Below, piece by piece: positions 8,186 through 16,898 of a DNA stretch of 35,720 nt. Positions within the stretch are counted from its first letter, which is position 1. The number at the start of each line of letters is the position of its first letter. Made by a program: the position numbers and the translations under genes. The DNA is taken from the NCBI GenBank assembly GCA_029934515.1, contig JAOZMB010000016.1, forward strand, positions 1-35,720. Reading direction: 5' to 3'. Under the pieces are notes generated by a model that saw nothing but the letters and a program-made list of their open reading frames with translations, was not told where the DNA came from and ran no database searches. Origin of the DNA: Bacteroidales bacterium (GTDB lineage: Bacteria; Bacteroidota; Bacteroidia; Bacteroidales; JAADGE01).

Positions 8186-10531
8186 TTATTTTTCACTTTC
8201 ATTTTTTGGTTTTCTTGTAAAATGCTGTGCTGGATTAAATTTTTCTCCTTTGTAAGTCAATTCCTGTTCGTTTGTCATTTCTCCACCGTTGTAAATTACT
8301 TTTATTTGCTCGTCAGATAGTTCTCGGTTATAAATTCTTACATCATTTGTTAAACCTTTAAAATCAATAGCGGCAAAAAATTTTGTCTTTAAAGTTTTTT
8401 TATTTCTTACTGTTTCAGAAATTACTTTTTCGCCATTTATCCAAGCCTTAAAAATTTGCATAGTATCTTTGTTTATGTGTTGGACTGCTATGTTGTTTAA
8501 TTTATTTAACGGAAGTGTATCTGATTTAAAAATTTCAGTTTCTCCATATCTAGCCTTAAACCTGCCGTTCTCTATTTTATATATAATTCCAGTATTATAG
8601 TTCTCTCCAATATACATAATATTTCCTGGATTGTCAATAAGATGTTTTTCCCATACAGCTATTGTAAAAGTATTTGTTTGACTTAAATAAAATTCAGGGT
8701 CAAAAGAATTTAACCTTGTCGGTTCTTTTTTGTTTTTATCTACTTTAACAAGTCCCATCCACCATTTATTTTTATCTCCAACAAGATATTTAAATGAATC
8801 TTTCGGCATTTCGTAATAATCTTCAAGTGGAGGAGACATCGGAACTTGCGAACTACCTGCTTTACTCAAACACAAATAATCGAACTCTTTTAATTTTGAG
8901 CCCTTTGTATTACCTGTAATATTTTCTGTAAATCCTTTGAAAAAATGTTTAAAACTGTATCGGTCTGCATAAACTTTAAGACGCTCAGCATTTGGCAATT
9001 TGTTTAATTCCTGAGCTAAATCGTATCCACCTATAGACCATGCAATCACTTTATGCTCGTTAGTAAGGTATTCTGTATTTCGATAAAAAATATAATATTT
9101 AGGATAAAGCATTGCTGTATCAATAACAGACAATAAAGCGATTAATGCAAATATAATATACTTCTTTTTGAAAAAAGAAAATGTCCAAACTGCAATTATT
9201 AAAGCAAAAGGATAAAGCATTATTATGTATCTGTGTCCAGCAGCATTAGAATGTTTCAATGTTGTTCCAATAATAAATAAAAATACAAAAACAAGCATCA
9301 GTAATGGTAAAGTAAAATCTAATTTTTTTCTGGTTCGCAATAAGCTAACTATTGAAAATAATAGAAAACCAGCAACTACAACAATTTGTTGTGATGCAAA
9401 AAATGATATTAAGTTTTCGTACATTGCCCTGCCATAAGGAACTTTCCACTGTTCAACAGGTACTCTCCAAATATCTGGTTTTAAATCAAAATATTTAATA
9501 ATAAGTGCAACAATAATTAATAATAAAAATAATGTTGGAATAATTTTTATTAAATATTTTTTTAAGTCAATATTTTCTTTAAAGAAAATTAATATTTTAT
9601 TTTTCAATAAAAAAGTATCAACGATAATAAAAACTATTGTAAAAATAAACACTGGATTTTTAATAAAATGTCTAAAAATTTTACCATTGTAAAGGCTTGG
9701 GTCTATAAAAACAGCTGGTAGGAATATTGAAAATACAGCAAAAGCAATTATCCAAATAAACAAAGTTTTAGTAACAATTTTCTTAAATGTTTGCTTGCTT
9801 GTTTTATCAAACAAAAATTCAAATATTAATATAATTGGTTGATATACAAACAGTAATATTGCATTATATTTTGAGGCGAGTGCCATTCCCATGAATACAC
9901 CTGAAATTATCAAGTATTTATTTTTATGTTCTCTGACAAAAACAATATATGCTAATATTGAAATAAGAGCTGTACTCCAAAGTAGCGAATCTGAATTAAC
10001 TATACGAGACATTCCCATTAAGAATGGCGAAAATGCAATTAAAAAAACTGTAATATAAGATTGAATTTGCGTGAAAAAATTCTTTAACAAATAATAAATA
10101 CCAATTAAGGAAACAGCATTAAAAATTAAAACTGGAAATCGCCACCAGAACAAGTAGGTTTCAACTTTATCGTAGCTTAGATATTCTCTTTGGTCGAGAA
10201 ATATATTTACTGCTCCGCATAAAAAACTGTGCAATGCACCAGGATAATCTGCAAAATTTGTTTTCTCAAAATCTCCGCTTAGATATGCGTTCCAATATTG
10301 TCGAACCCAGCTGTAAAACCAAGCTGTTTCATCGCTTGTAAAAAACTTTCCCAAACCAGAACTACCAACCAAAATAAAAAGCAAACTAATTGCTGTTATA
10401 ATTAATTTTTCTTTATGTTGCAGAAAAAAACTATAATCTTGTTTATTCTGGCTTATATTTTTTTTATTTTTAGGTTTTTGTTTATCTATCTGTTTTTTTT
10501 TGAAAGATTGTTTTTTTCTTGTTCGTTTCAT
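8186..10531 (-). CDS. GT39-like membrane glycosyltransferase fused to a LamG-type domain
   Basis: This is a 781-residue integral membrane protein. A very basic N-terminal tail (about 1-40) precedes roughly eleven hydrophobic segments. The first extracytoplasmic loop has FTSDETAW, with Asp67-Glu68 in the place of the catalytic acidic pair of GT-C enzymes of the PMT/ArnT/GT39 type, which transfer sugars from polyprenyl-phosphate donors. YIIMLYPFALIIAVW is near the last membrane span. From about residue 620 the chain leaves the membrane and forms a concanavalin/LamG-like domain, recognised by NTFTIAVWEK, FKAWINGEKV and the closing NDVRIYNRELSDEQIKVIYN signature. GT-C enzymes usually lack such a carbohydrate-binding-like tail. 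It is the first gene of the five-gene operon, with a candidate promoter at 10580-10608. Confidence 0.85.
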   Translation of the reverse strand: MKRTRKKQSFKKKQIDKQKPKNKKNISQNKQDYSFFLQHKEKLIITAISLLFILVGSSGLGKFFTSDETAWFYSWVRQYWNAYLSGDFEKTNFADYPGALHSFLCGAVNIFLDQREYLSYDKVETYLFWWRFPVLIFNAVSLIGIYYLLKNFFTQIQSYITVFLIAFSPFLMGMSRIVNSDSLLWSTALISILAYIVFVREHKNKYLIISGVFMGMALASKYNAILLFVYQPIILIFEFLFDKTSKQTFKKIVTKTLFIWIIAFAVFSIFLPAVFIDPSLYNGKIFRHFIKNPVFIFTIVFIIVDTFLLKNKILIFFKENIDLKKYLIKIIPTLFLLLIIVALIIKYFDLKPDIWRVPVEQWKVPYGRAMYENLISFFASQQIVVVAGFLLFSIVSLLRTRKKLDFTLPLLMLVFVFLFIIGTTLKHSNAAGHRYIIMLYPFALIIAVWTFSFFKKKYIIFALIALLSVIDTAMLYPKYYIFYRNTEYLTNEHKVIAWSIGGYDLAQELNKLPNAERLKVYADRYSFKHFFKGFTENITGNTKGSKLKEFDYLCLSKAGSSQVPMSPPLEDYYEMPKDSFKYLVGDKNKWWMGLVKVDKNKKEPTRLNSFDPEFYLSQTNTFTIAVWEKHLIDNPGNIMYIGENYNTGIIYKIENGRFKARYGETEIFKSDTLPLNKLNNIAVQHINKDTMQIFKAWINGEKVISETVRNKKTLKTKFFAAIDFKGLTNDVRIYNRELSDEQIKVIYNGGEMTNEQELTYKGEKFNPAQHFTRKPKNESEK

Positions 10532-10579
10532 CTATAAAAAAATTTTATACAATAGGCATACTTTCAATTATATTTTTGG

Positions 10580-10608
10580 CAAATTTAAAATATTTTTTTA
10601 AGATACAA
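10580..10608 (-). promoter_or_regulatory. Bacteroidota-type promoter for the glycan operon
   Basis: On the minus strand the -7 box is TAAATTTG (10580-10587, consensus TAnnTTTG). A -33 TTG lies at 10606-10608, spacer 18. It ends 49 bases before the start codon of the GT39-like gene. Only consensus matching supports it. Confidence 0.55.
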
Positions 10609-10664
10609 TAATTTTTATTTTATGTTTATAAAATAAACGTATCAAATTTTTAGTTTTTTTTTAG

Positions 10665-10714
10665 ATAACTTGTATCATAATAGTTCATTGTTTTTTAACA
10701 ATAGTATAAGTTAT
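10665..10714. repeat. Nested imperfect inverted repeat
   Basis: An inner perfect stem ATTGTT/AACAAT with a TTTT loop sits inside a longer outer stem (10665-10675 with about 10704-10714) that pairs best as plus-strand RNA with two G-U wobbles. It lies upstream of the glycan promoter and outside any recognised gene. It could be a cruciform, a terminator or the end of a small element. Confidence 0.4.
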
Positions 10715-10843
10715 TGAAACACAATTGTTTATAAGATTATATTGTTTTTTTTAATAACAAATTGAAATCAATACATTATACAAAAATGTAACTAACTATT
10801 GATTAATTATTAATTTCAATATCTTCTCCAAAATTAGTTTTTT

Positions 10844-10948
10844 ATGGCAAACTCATCAAAATATTTAAGTTCTAAAAATCAAGGAACTACTATTTTGAAA
10901 ATAGTGAATTTTAATCGTTCTAAAAACATAACATATCATATAAACTAA
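10844..10948 (+). repeat. Dispersed repeat R1, copy A
   Basis: This copy begins ATGGCAAACTCATCAAAAT and matches segments at 15710 and 29238. Similarity with the 29238 copy continues for about 90 bases. It can be read as a 34-codon peptide, and the 29238 copy as a related 23-codon peptide, but copy B has a 2-base deletion that breaks the frame. It is therefore treated as a repeat rather than a gene. Confidence 0.65.
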
Positions 10949-11220
10949 TAACTAACCACTCAATAATTCAATGGCTTGCTAAATTCGGGAGTAGAAAAGG
11001 AAAGATAACAAGATACTATCTGTTAAATGGAATAACAAAATTAATCGCATACAAACAGGCACAAAAATATATCAAAAAAAACACAGTATTACTTAGTAAA
11101 TTACGAATTATAAATTATGAATTACGAATTGGTTTACAACCGATAATAAATATTTTACAAAAAACAAATCATAAGTTATTTTTTAAGGATTATTTATCAT
11201 TGAGTTTTGAAAATCTGTAG
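10924..11220 (+). pseudogene. Open frame without start codon, possible gene remnant
   Basis: A frame of about 98 codons is open from 10924 to the TAG at 11218-11220 but contains no ATG. The segment QWLAKFGSRKGKITRYYLLN looks protein-like, with mixed charged and hydrophobic residues unlike low-complexity AT-rich translation. Its second half runs straight through repeat R2 without a stop. I cannot assign a family. It may be the 3' part of a gene into which R2 inserted, or a chance opening. Confidence 0.3.
11095..11192 (+). repeat. Dispersed repeat R2, copy 1
   Basis: The copy starts AGTAAATTACGAATTATAAA and ends near ATTTTTTAAGGATTA. The first third is four 7-base units of the form AATTAYR. 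The middle is a unique segment with a run of A followed by CAAATC, shared with copies at 16799, 20919, 22765 and 33831. Confidence 0.85.
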
Positions 11221-11408
11221 AGTTTTCAGAAGAATATCTAAAAAATTATGGTTTATAAATGTATTACAACTTTTCAGCTTGTAAAAGCTTATAGATAAAA
11301 ATATTATTGTTAAATTCAGTGCCAGTTCGTTTATTCAATAATATGAAAGGTTTATTGTATGTTAATAAAAAAAAATAATTAATATTTCAATTATCTAATT
11401 AACATATT

Positions 11409-11416
11409 TATATTTG
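11409..11416 (+). promoter_or_regulatory. -7 box candidate for nhaD
   Basis: TATATTTG matches TAnnTTTG and ends 52 bases before the nhaD start codon. No clear TTG is visible at the -33 position, so this is a weak assignment. Confidence 0.4.
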
Positions 11417-11468
11417 CAAAAATTTTTTTTATTTAAACTAATTTTATACAAATTAAAATCAATCATTT

Positions 11469-12956
11469 ATGTTTATTTTAATGATACTTATTTTTGTTCT
11501 TGGCTATGCAGCAATAGCTTTTGAACATCCGCTGCGGATAGATAAGGCGGCACCAGCATTATTAATCGGTGTCCTGACATGGGTAGTTTACATACTTGGC
11601 AGCTATGATATTTTGAGTATGGTAAACGAATCGGGAGAATTTATTAGTAGTGCTTGGAGGGATTTTGTTGGTAGTAAGCCTGAGGTTGCAGATTTAGTTA
11701 GGACAGCGGTAGATAATCCAGAAGCGGCAGGAAGCCTACAACAAGAGATGACACATTTTATTTCAAGACATGAAATTCTACATCATCTTGGTGAAATATC
11801 AGAGATACTTTTCTTCCTGCTCGGAGCTATGACAATCGTAGAAATAATTGACCAGCATCAGGGTTTTAAAGTTATTACAGACAAAATAAAGACAACAAAC
11901 AAGGTAAAACTTCTTTGGATACTAAGTTTTTTGACGTTCTTTATGTCAGCAGCTTTGGATAATCTTACAACAACAATAGTTCTGGTGGCTTTGTTGCGTA
12001 AATTAATCGATGATAAAAAAACTCGCTGGTTTTTTGCAAGTATGGTAGTTCTTGCCGCAAATGCTGGCGGAGCATGGTCGCCAATCGGAGATGTAACAAC
12101 AATAATGCTTTGGATAGGCGGACAGGTAACGGCAGGAAAAATTATTGCTTATGTATTTTTGCCAAGTCTTGTAACTATGATTGTTCCTCTAATAATTGTT
12201 TCATTTACTGTAAAAGGAAATATAACTCGTCCCGACAAAGAGGGAATTGTTGATCTTGTATCCAAAAGGCAACAAGTATCTATACTTATTCTCGGTGTAG
12301 TTTCACTATTGTTTGTTCCGATATTTAAGACCTATACACATCTGCCGCCTTACTTGGGTATGTTACTTGGTTTGGGTAATTTGTGGGTAGTTACGGAAAT
12401 ACTTCACCGCTGGCATGATATAAAAAAATATGTAGGAACAGCTGGACATCTAAAAGAAGGCAAACAAGAGGCATTCGAACGATTACATGTTACGAAAATT
12501 CTTACAAAGGTTGATGTACCTACCGTATTCTTTTTTCTTGGTATTTTATTAGCTGTTTCGAGTTTGCAATCGGCTGGTCATCTTGGTATTTTGGCTAATT
12601 TTCTTAAAGAAGAACTCGAAAATATTTACTTAATTAATCTTGTAATAGGTGTTCTTTCTTCAATTGTTGATAATGTTCCGCTTGTTGCAGGAGCAATAGG
12701 TATGTATAATATTGAACTTGCAGGCGCAACTGGTTTTGAAGCAGATTTTATTGTGGACGGTCAGTTTTGGCAATTCCTTGCATATTGTGCAGGAACTGGT
12801 GGTAGTCTTTTAATTATAGGTTCGGCGGCTGGCGTTGCTGCAATGGGAATGGAAAAAATCGATTTTATTTGGTATATGAAAAAAATAAGTCTTTTGGCAT
12901 TATCTGGATATCTTGCAGGAGCAGGAGTTTACTACTTGCAAATGCAAATTTTATAA
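11469..12956 (+). CDS. nhaD: NhaD-family sodium:proton antiporter
   Basis: This is a 495-residue inner-membrane protein of the ion-transporter superfamily containing NhaD and ArsB. It has about a dozen hydrophobic segments. The paired half-site motifs are AALDNLTTTI (Asp164-Asn165) and SSIVDNVPLVAG (Asp401-Asn402), together with GGAWSPIGDVTT (about 200-211); these discontinuous-helix residues carry the ion in this family. It exports Na+ (or Li+) in exchange for protons, supporting pH and salt homeostasis. NhaD is common in marine and gut Bacteroidota. The gene is alone in its transcript, with an imperfect hairpin after it. The start at 11469 lies directly before the first hydrophobic helix. 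The identity is secure, although ion preference cannot be read. Confidence 0.93.
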   Translation: MFILMILIFVLGYAAIAFEHPLRIDKAAPALLIGVLTWVVYILGSYDILSMVNESGEFISSAWRDFVGSKPEVADLVRTAVDNPEAAGSLQQEMTHFISRHEILHHLGEISEILFFLLGAMTIVEIIDQHQGFKVITDKIKTTNKVKLLWILSFLTFFMSAALDNLTTTIVLVALLRKLIDDKKTRWFFASMVVLAANAGGAWSPIGDVTTIMLWIGGQVTAGKIIAYVFLPSLVTMIVPLIIVSFTVKGNITRPDKEGIVDLVSKRQQVSILILGVVSLLFVPIFKTYTHLPPYLGMLLGLGNLWVVTEILHRWHDIKKYVGTAGHLKEGKQEAFERLHVTKILTKVDVPTVFFFLGILLAVSSLQSAGHLGILANFLKEELENIYLINLVIGVLSSIVDNVPLVAGAIGMYNIELAGATGFEADFIVDGQFWQFLAYCAGTGGSLLIIGSAAGVAAMGMEKIDFIWYMKKISLLALSGYLAGAGVYYLQMQIL

Positions 12957-13026
12957 GTTGTGTAAAAGATTTTTTAAAATTAAAAAAAATCTTTCATGCT
13001 TAATGTATCCAATTTTATAAGTATAA

Positions 13027-13059
13027 ACTGTCGGCGTGGTTTTAAACTACACCGACAGT
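13027..13059 (+). terminator. GC-rich hairpin after nhaD
   Basis: ACTGTCGGCGTGG (13027-13039) and CTACACCGACAGT (13047-13059) form a 13-position stem with one wobble and one mismatch around a TTTTAAA loop. It stands out in an AT-rich gap between nhaD and the SGNH gene. No uridine tract follows, so termination may be partial. Confidence 0.6.
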
Positions 13060-13087
13060 AATTTAAATTACAAAAATATATAGATTT

Positions 13088-13870
13088 ATGAAAAAAATAT
13101 CTGAACTGTTAATATTTGTATTTCTTTACGGATTTTTTTCGTGCAATTTTCTTAGCGGAAGTTCACAAAATAACGAAGAAGAATTTTTTTTTAAAGATAC
13201 AATCTTAGTAACTAAATTACAAAAAGATACTTTTATTTACGAACAAAGATTAGCTGAATTTGCTGATACATCAAATTTGAATCGTTTTGAAAAAGAAATC
13301 CTAAAATTTGAAAAATTAGATTCTACAAGTTCTTTTATCGGAAATGAAATACTTTTTATAGGTAGTTCGAGTATTCGCAAATGGGAAACTTTGCAAAATG
13401 ATATGGGAACTCTGCCTGTTATAAGACGAGGATTCGGAGGCTCAACAATTCCTGAAATAATACATTATTTCCACAGAATATTGCTTCCTTACAAACCAAG
13501 AAGAATTGTTATTTATGCAGGTGAAAATGATTTAACCTCTGGGTCTGTAAGTCCACAAGATGTACTTGAAACTTTAAAAATATTTGTTGAAATGACTGAA
13601 TTTTATCTGCCAAAGACAAATATCTTTTTTGTTTCTATAAAACCGTCAATTGCAAGAAAACATTTATGGACAAAAATGAATGCAACAAACTTAATTATAG
13701 AAAAATATACAACAAAGAACAATAAAATAAACTATATAGATGTAAGTAGCTCGATGTTGGACGAGAATAAAGAAATTAGAAAAGATATTTTTATTCGTGA
13801 CAAACTTCATCTTAACGAAAAAGGTTATAAAATATGGACAAAAATCATTAAAACAAAATTGGAAAGATAA
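13088..13870 (+). CDS. SGNH/GDSL-family hydrolase, predicted lipoprotein
   Basis: The 260-residue protein starts with a hydrophobic signal followed by GFFSC, with Cys19 as a likely lipidation site, so it probably sits on the cell envelope facing the periplasm. The SGNH blocks are in order: IGSSSIRKW (nucleophile Ser94), RGFGGS (block II Gly), YAGENDL (block III Asn147), and DKLHLNEKG (block V Asp and His). The first ~75 residues after the signal are charged and lack a recognised fold. Family members cleave acetyl or other acyl esters from carbohydrates or lipids; the substrate is unknown. It is separated from nhaD by a hairpin and converges on glnS, so it is probably transcribed alone. Confidence 0.88.
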   Translation: MKKISELLIFVFLYGFFSCNFLSGSSQNNEEEFFFKDTILVTKLQKDTFIYEQRLAEFADTSNLNRFEKEILKFEKLDSTSSFIGNEILFIGSSSIRKWETLQNDMGTLPVIRRGFGGSTIPEIIHYFHRILLPYKPRRIVIYAGENDLTSGSVSPQDVLETLKIFVEMTEFYLPKTNIFFVSIKPSIARKHLWTKMNATNLIIEKYTTKNNKINYIDVSSSMLDENKEIRKDIFIRDKLHLNEKGYKIWTKIIKTKLER

Positions 13871-13912
13871 ATAATCTTTTTCATTATATTATCAAAAAAT
13901 CATCTTAACTTT

Positions 13913-15604
13913 TTAACTTTTCTTAAAATTAATTTTACGTTTACTCCAGTTATCTCTTAATGTTACTGTTCTATTTAGAATTAAATTATTTTCAGTAGAG
14001 TCTTTATCTACACAAAAATAACCTTTTCTTTCGAACTGAAATTTATCCTCATCTTTTGCATTAGATAAAAAAGGTTCTGCTTTACAATTTTTCAATAAAA
14101 TAAGCGAATCTTTGTTTATAAATTCATTAAATTTTTTATTTTTATTTCCATCTGGATTTGCAATAGAAAACAATCTGTCATATTGTCTTATTTCGATATT
14201 CAAAGCATGCTCGACTGATACCCAATGTAATGTACCTTTTACTTTACGTCCATCAGGAGATTTTCCTCCTTTCGATAAGGGGTCATAAGTACAAAGCAAT
14301 TCAATTACTTCACCGTTTTCATTTTTTATAAATTCGTTACACTTAATAAAATAAGCATATCTAAGTCTGACTTCTTTTCCTGGTTTTAGACGATAAAATT
14401 TTCTATTTGCCTGTTCTCTAAAATCTTCTTTTTCTATGTATATAGTTCTTGAAAATGGAACATTTCGTTTTCCCATACTTTCATCTTCTGGATTATTTAC
14501 AGCTTCGATCATTTCGCTTTTATCTTTTGGATAATTTGTGATTGTAACTTTAAGCGGGTCTATAACTGTCATAACTCTTTGAGCAGTTTTGTTCAGGTCT
14601 TCACGAATACTATATTCAAGCAGTGCTACATCAATAATATTATTACGTTTTGCAATTCCAACTTTATCTGCAAAATTTCGTATCGATTTCGGAGTGTAAC
14701 CACGTCTTCTTAGTCCAGAGATTGTTGGCATTCTTGGGTCGTCCCATCCGGCAACGATTTTTTCTTCAACAAGTTTTGCAAGTTTTCTTTTACTCATAAT
14801 TGTGTAACTCAAATTAAGTCTTGCAAATTCTATTTGTCGTGGTCTTGTGAGTTTTTTATCATAAATTTTGTCTATAAACCAATCATAAAGTGGTCTGTGG
14901 TTTTCAAATTCCAAAGTGCAAATAGAATGTGTTATTCCTTCGATATAATCAGATTGTCCGTGAGTAAAATCGTACATTGGATAGATACACCATTTGTTTC
15001 CTGTTCGGTGATGTTCTGTATGTTTTATTCTGTACATTACTGGGTCGCGCATGTGCATATTTGGTGAGTCCATTCCTATTTTTGCTCTCAGAACTTTTTC
15101 ACCGTCCTTGAATTCTCCATTTTTCATTCTTATAAATAAATCCAAATTTTCTTCGATACTTCTATTTATAAATGGACTTTTCTTTCCTGGTCTTGTCGGC
15201 GTACCGCGTGTTGCAGATATTTCTTCTGCTGTTTGGTCATCTATATAAGCCAATCCTTTATTTATAAATTCCAATGCCCATTCGTAAAGTATATCAAAAT
15301 AATCAGATGCAAATTTCACTTCTTCGTTCCAATCAAATCCAAGCCATTTAACGTCTTTTTTTATCGATTCTACATATTCTATTTCTTCTCTTGCAGGGTT
15401 TGTATCATCAAAGCGCAGGTTTGTTTTTCCTTTATATTTTTTGCCGATTCCAAAATTTAGACATATTGATTTTGCATGTCCGATGTGCAAATATCCATTA
15501 GGTTCGGGAGGAAATCTTGTATATATTTCTTTGTGTTTTCCTGATTTTAAATCACTTTCGATTATTTGCTCAATAAAGTTGAGCTGTTTTTTTTCTACTG
15601 ACAT
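13913..15604 (-). CDS. glnS: Glutaminyl-tRNA synthetase
   Basis: The cytoplasmic class I synthetase charges tRNA-Gln directly with glutamine. The 563-residue length is normal. [19 protein letters not shown] contains the HIGH motif (residues 40-43), and YTIMSKRKL (about 268-275) is the KMSKS equivalent. FDDTNP, YPMYDF and HSICTLEF are GlnRS-specific rather than GluRS-type active-site segments. The C-terminal anticodon-binding beta-barrel includes [11 protein letters not shown], as expected. Its presence implies that this organism need not rely only on the GatCAB route for Gln-tRNA. The gene is transcribed towards the SGNH gene with a 42-base convergent gap and has an R1 repeat about 105 bases upstream. 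Confidence 0.97.
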   Translation of the reverse strand: MSVEKKQLNFIEQIIESDLKSGKHKEIYTRFPPEPNGYLHIGHAKSICLNFGIGKKYKGKTNLRFDDTNPAREEIEYVESIKKDVKWLGFDWNEEVKFASDYFDILYEWALEFINKGLAYIDDQTAEEISATRGTPTRPGKKSPFINRSIEENLDLFIRMKNGEFKDGEKVLRAKIGMDSPNMHMRDPVMYRIKHTEHHRTGNKWCIYPMYDFTHGQSDYIEGITHSICTLEFENHRPLYDWFIDKIYDKKLTRPRQIEFARLNLSYTIMSKRKLAKLVEEKIVAGWDDPRMPTISGLRRRGYTPKSIRNFADKVGIAKRNNIIDVALLEYSIREDLNKTAQRVMTVIDPLKVTITNYPKDKSEMIEAVNNPEDESMGKRNVPFSRTIYIEKEDFREQANRKFYRLKPGKEVRLRYAYFIKCNEFIKNENGEVIELLCTYDPLSKGGKSPDGRKVKGTLHWVSVEHALNIEIRQYDRLFSIANPDGNKNKKFNEFINKDSLILLKNCKAEPFLSNAKDEDKFQFERKGYFCVDKDSTENNLILNRTVTLRDNWSKRKINFKKS

Positions 15605-15709
15605 TGTTTTTATATATATTTTTAATAATAAGTAATCATTAAATAATAAATTAGTATTCTGTATAAATTAGTTTTTGCTTCTTACAGTTTTACAAAAGTT
15701 ACTAATAAT

Positions 15710-15770
15710 ATGGCACGCATCAAAATATTTAAGTGCTGAAAATCAAGGAATTACTATTTTGAAAAAATAG
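15710..15770 (+). repeat. Dispersed repeat R1, copy B
   Basis: This segment begins ATGGCACGCATCAAAATATT and differs from copies A and C by a 2-base deletion after ATGGCA and a few substitutions. It is followed at about 15774-15803 by short heptamer-like units (CCACTAACCACTATATG) similar to those at 33.9 and 34.6 kb. It lies between glnS and the neighbouring GT2 gene. Confidence 0.65.
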
Positions 15771-15807
15771 ATAACAACAAATAGCCACTAACCACTATAT
15801 GAGAATT

Positions 15808-16743
15808 TTAAAAATTTATCATATTTTCAATAACATAAAGTGGTCTGTCTCTTACTTCATCGTATATTTTACCAATATACTCTCCGATGATCCACATCAG
15901 CATAAATAAAAAACCCATAAAAATGAAAAGCATAACAGATAACCATTTGTATAAATGATAATAAATATTATTTACAACCGAATCGAATATCTGATAAGTT
16001 AAAAGTATAAAACCTATAACAATACTAATAATACCAAGCAAGAATCCAAGTCTAAGTGGCAGGACTGAGAAATTAAACATTCCGTCCATTCCAAGTGTTG
16101 CGAGTTTTCCAATTGTATAATTTGATTCTCCTTGTTGTCTATCTGGACGAAAATAATCAACGAAAGTATGTTTATAGCCTGTCCATGCTACCATTCCGCG
16201 TAAATATCTCGAATGTTCTGGCATTTTGTTTATCTCTCTCAAAACTTTTTTATCGACTAATCTAAAATCTCCAACATTTCTTGGTATATTAATGTTTGCA
16301 AATTTTCCGAGCAAGCGATAATAAAATTTAGAACCGGTTTTTTTTATAAAATTATCTTTACGAAAATTCTGTCTTCTTGCATAAACAATATCAAATCCTT
16401 CTTTCCATTTATCAATCATTTTTTTGACTACTTCTGGTGGGTCTTGCAGATCGCAATCCATTGATATCACAGCATCACCAGAAGCATATTTCAATCCAGC
16501 AGATAATGCAGCCTGATGACCAAAATTACGACTTAAATTTATGTATTTAATATTTTTATTGTTATCTGATAATTTGACAAGCTCTTTTAAGCTATTATCA
16601 GTGCTTCCATCGTTTATGAATATCAATTCCCATGTATCATGTAATTGTTTTGAGAACTCAACAATTCGTTTATAAATTGATGGAATATTTAATTCTTCAT
16701 TATATGCAGGAATAATAAAGGAATATTTTATTTTATTTTTCAT
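15808..16743 (-). CDS. Polyprenyl-phosphate glycosyltransferase (GT2, DPM1/GtrB-like)
   Basis: This 311-residue protein has an N-terminal GT-A domain: SFIIPAYNEELNIPSI, then FINDGSTDNS, and the metal-binding MDCDLQDPPE. RRQNFRKD and RPDRQQGESNYT match the family that transfers a sugar from a nucleotide donor to undecaprenyl phosphate. Two C-terminal membrane helices (about 232-252 and 266-288) anchor it in the inner membrane. It produces lipid-phosphate sugars used by GT-C enzymes such as the GT39-like protein at 8186-10531, a reasonable but unproven functional link. It is separated from glnS by about 200 bases containing R1, and has repeat R2 just upstream of its start. Confidence 0.9.
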   Translation of the reverse strand: MKNKIKYSFIIPAYNEELNIPSIYKRIVEFSKQLHDTWELIFINDGSTDNSLKELVKLSDNNKNIKYINLSRNFGHQAALSAGLKYASGDAVISMDCDLQDPPEVVKKMIDKWKEGFDIVYARRQNFRKDNFIKKTGSKFYYRLLGKFANINIPRNVGDFRLVDKKVLREINKMPEHSRYLRGMVAWTGYKHTFVDYFRPDRQQGESNYTIGKLATLGMDGMFNFSVLPLRLGFLLGIISIVIGFILLTYQIFDSVVNNIYYHLYKWLSVMLFIFMGFLFMLMWIIGEYIGKIYDEVRDRPLYVIENMINF

Positions 16744-16798
16744 TGTTGCAAATAACGATTATACTAATTAATGATAAAGATTTCAAATAAATACCTAA

Positions 16799-16898
16799 GA
16801 AATTACGAATTATAAATTATGAATTACGAATTAGTTTACATCTAATAATAAGTATTTTACAAAAAACAAATCAGAAAGTTATTTTTTAATGATTACTA
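16799..16898 (+). repeat. Dispersed repeat R2, copy 2
   Basis: This copy begins AAATTACGAATTATAAATTA and ends GATTACTA. It lies between the start of the GT2 gene and the end of the next minus-strand gene. Its last three bases (CTA, 16896-16898) form the TAG stop codon of that gene. Confidence 0.85.

Larger units (their letters stand above)
10532..11468. other. 937-base intergenic region with repeats and a decayed frame
   Basis: The region between the divergent GT39-like and nhaD genes has no intact gene. It holds the glycan promoter, a nested inverted repeat, one copy each of dispersed repeats R1 and R2, an open but ATG-less frame (10924-11220) and a promoter-like box before nhaD. From 11221 to 11400 I see nothing recognisable. 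The mixture looks like an old insertion or deletion site. Confidence 0.7.
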
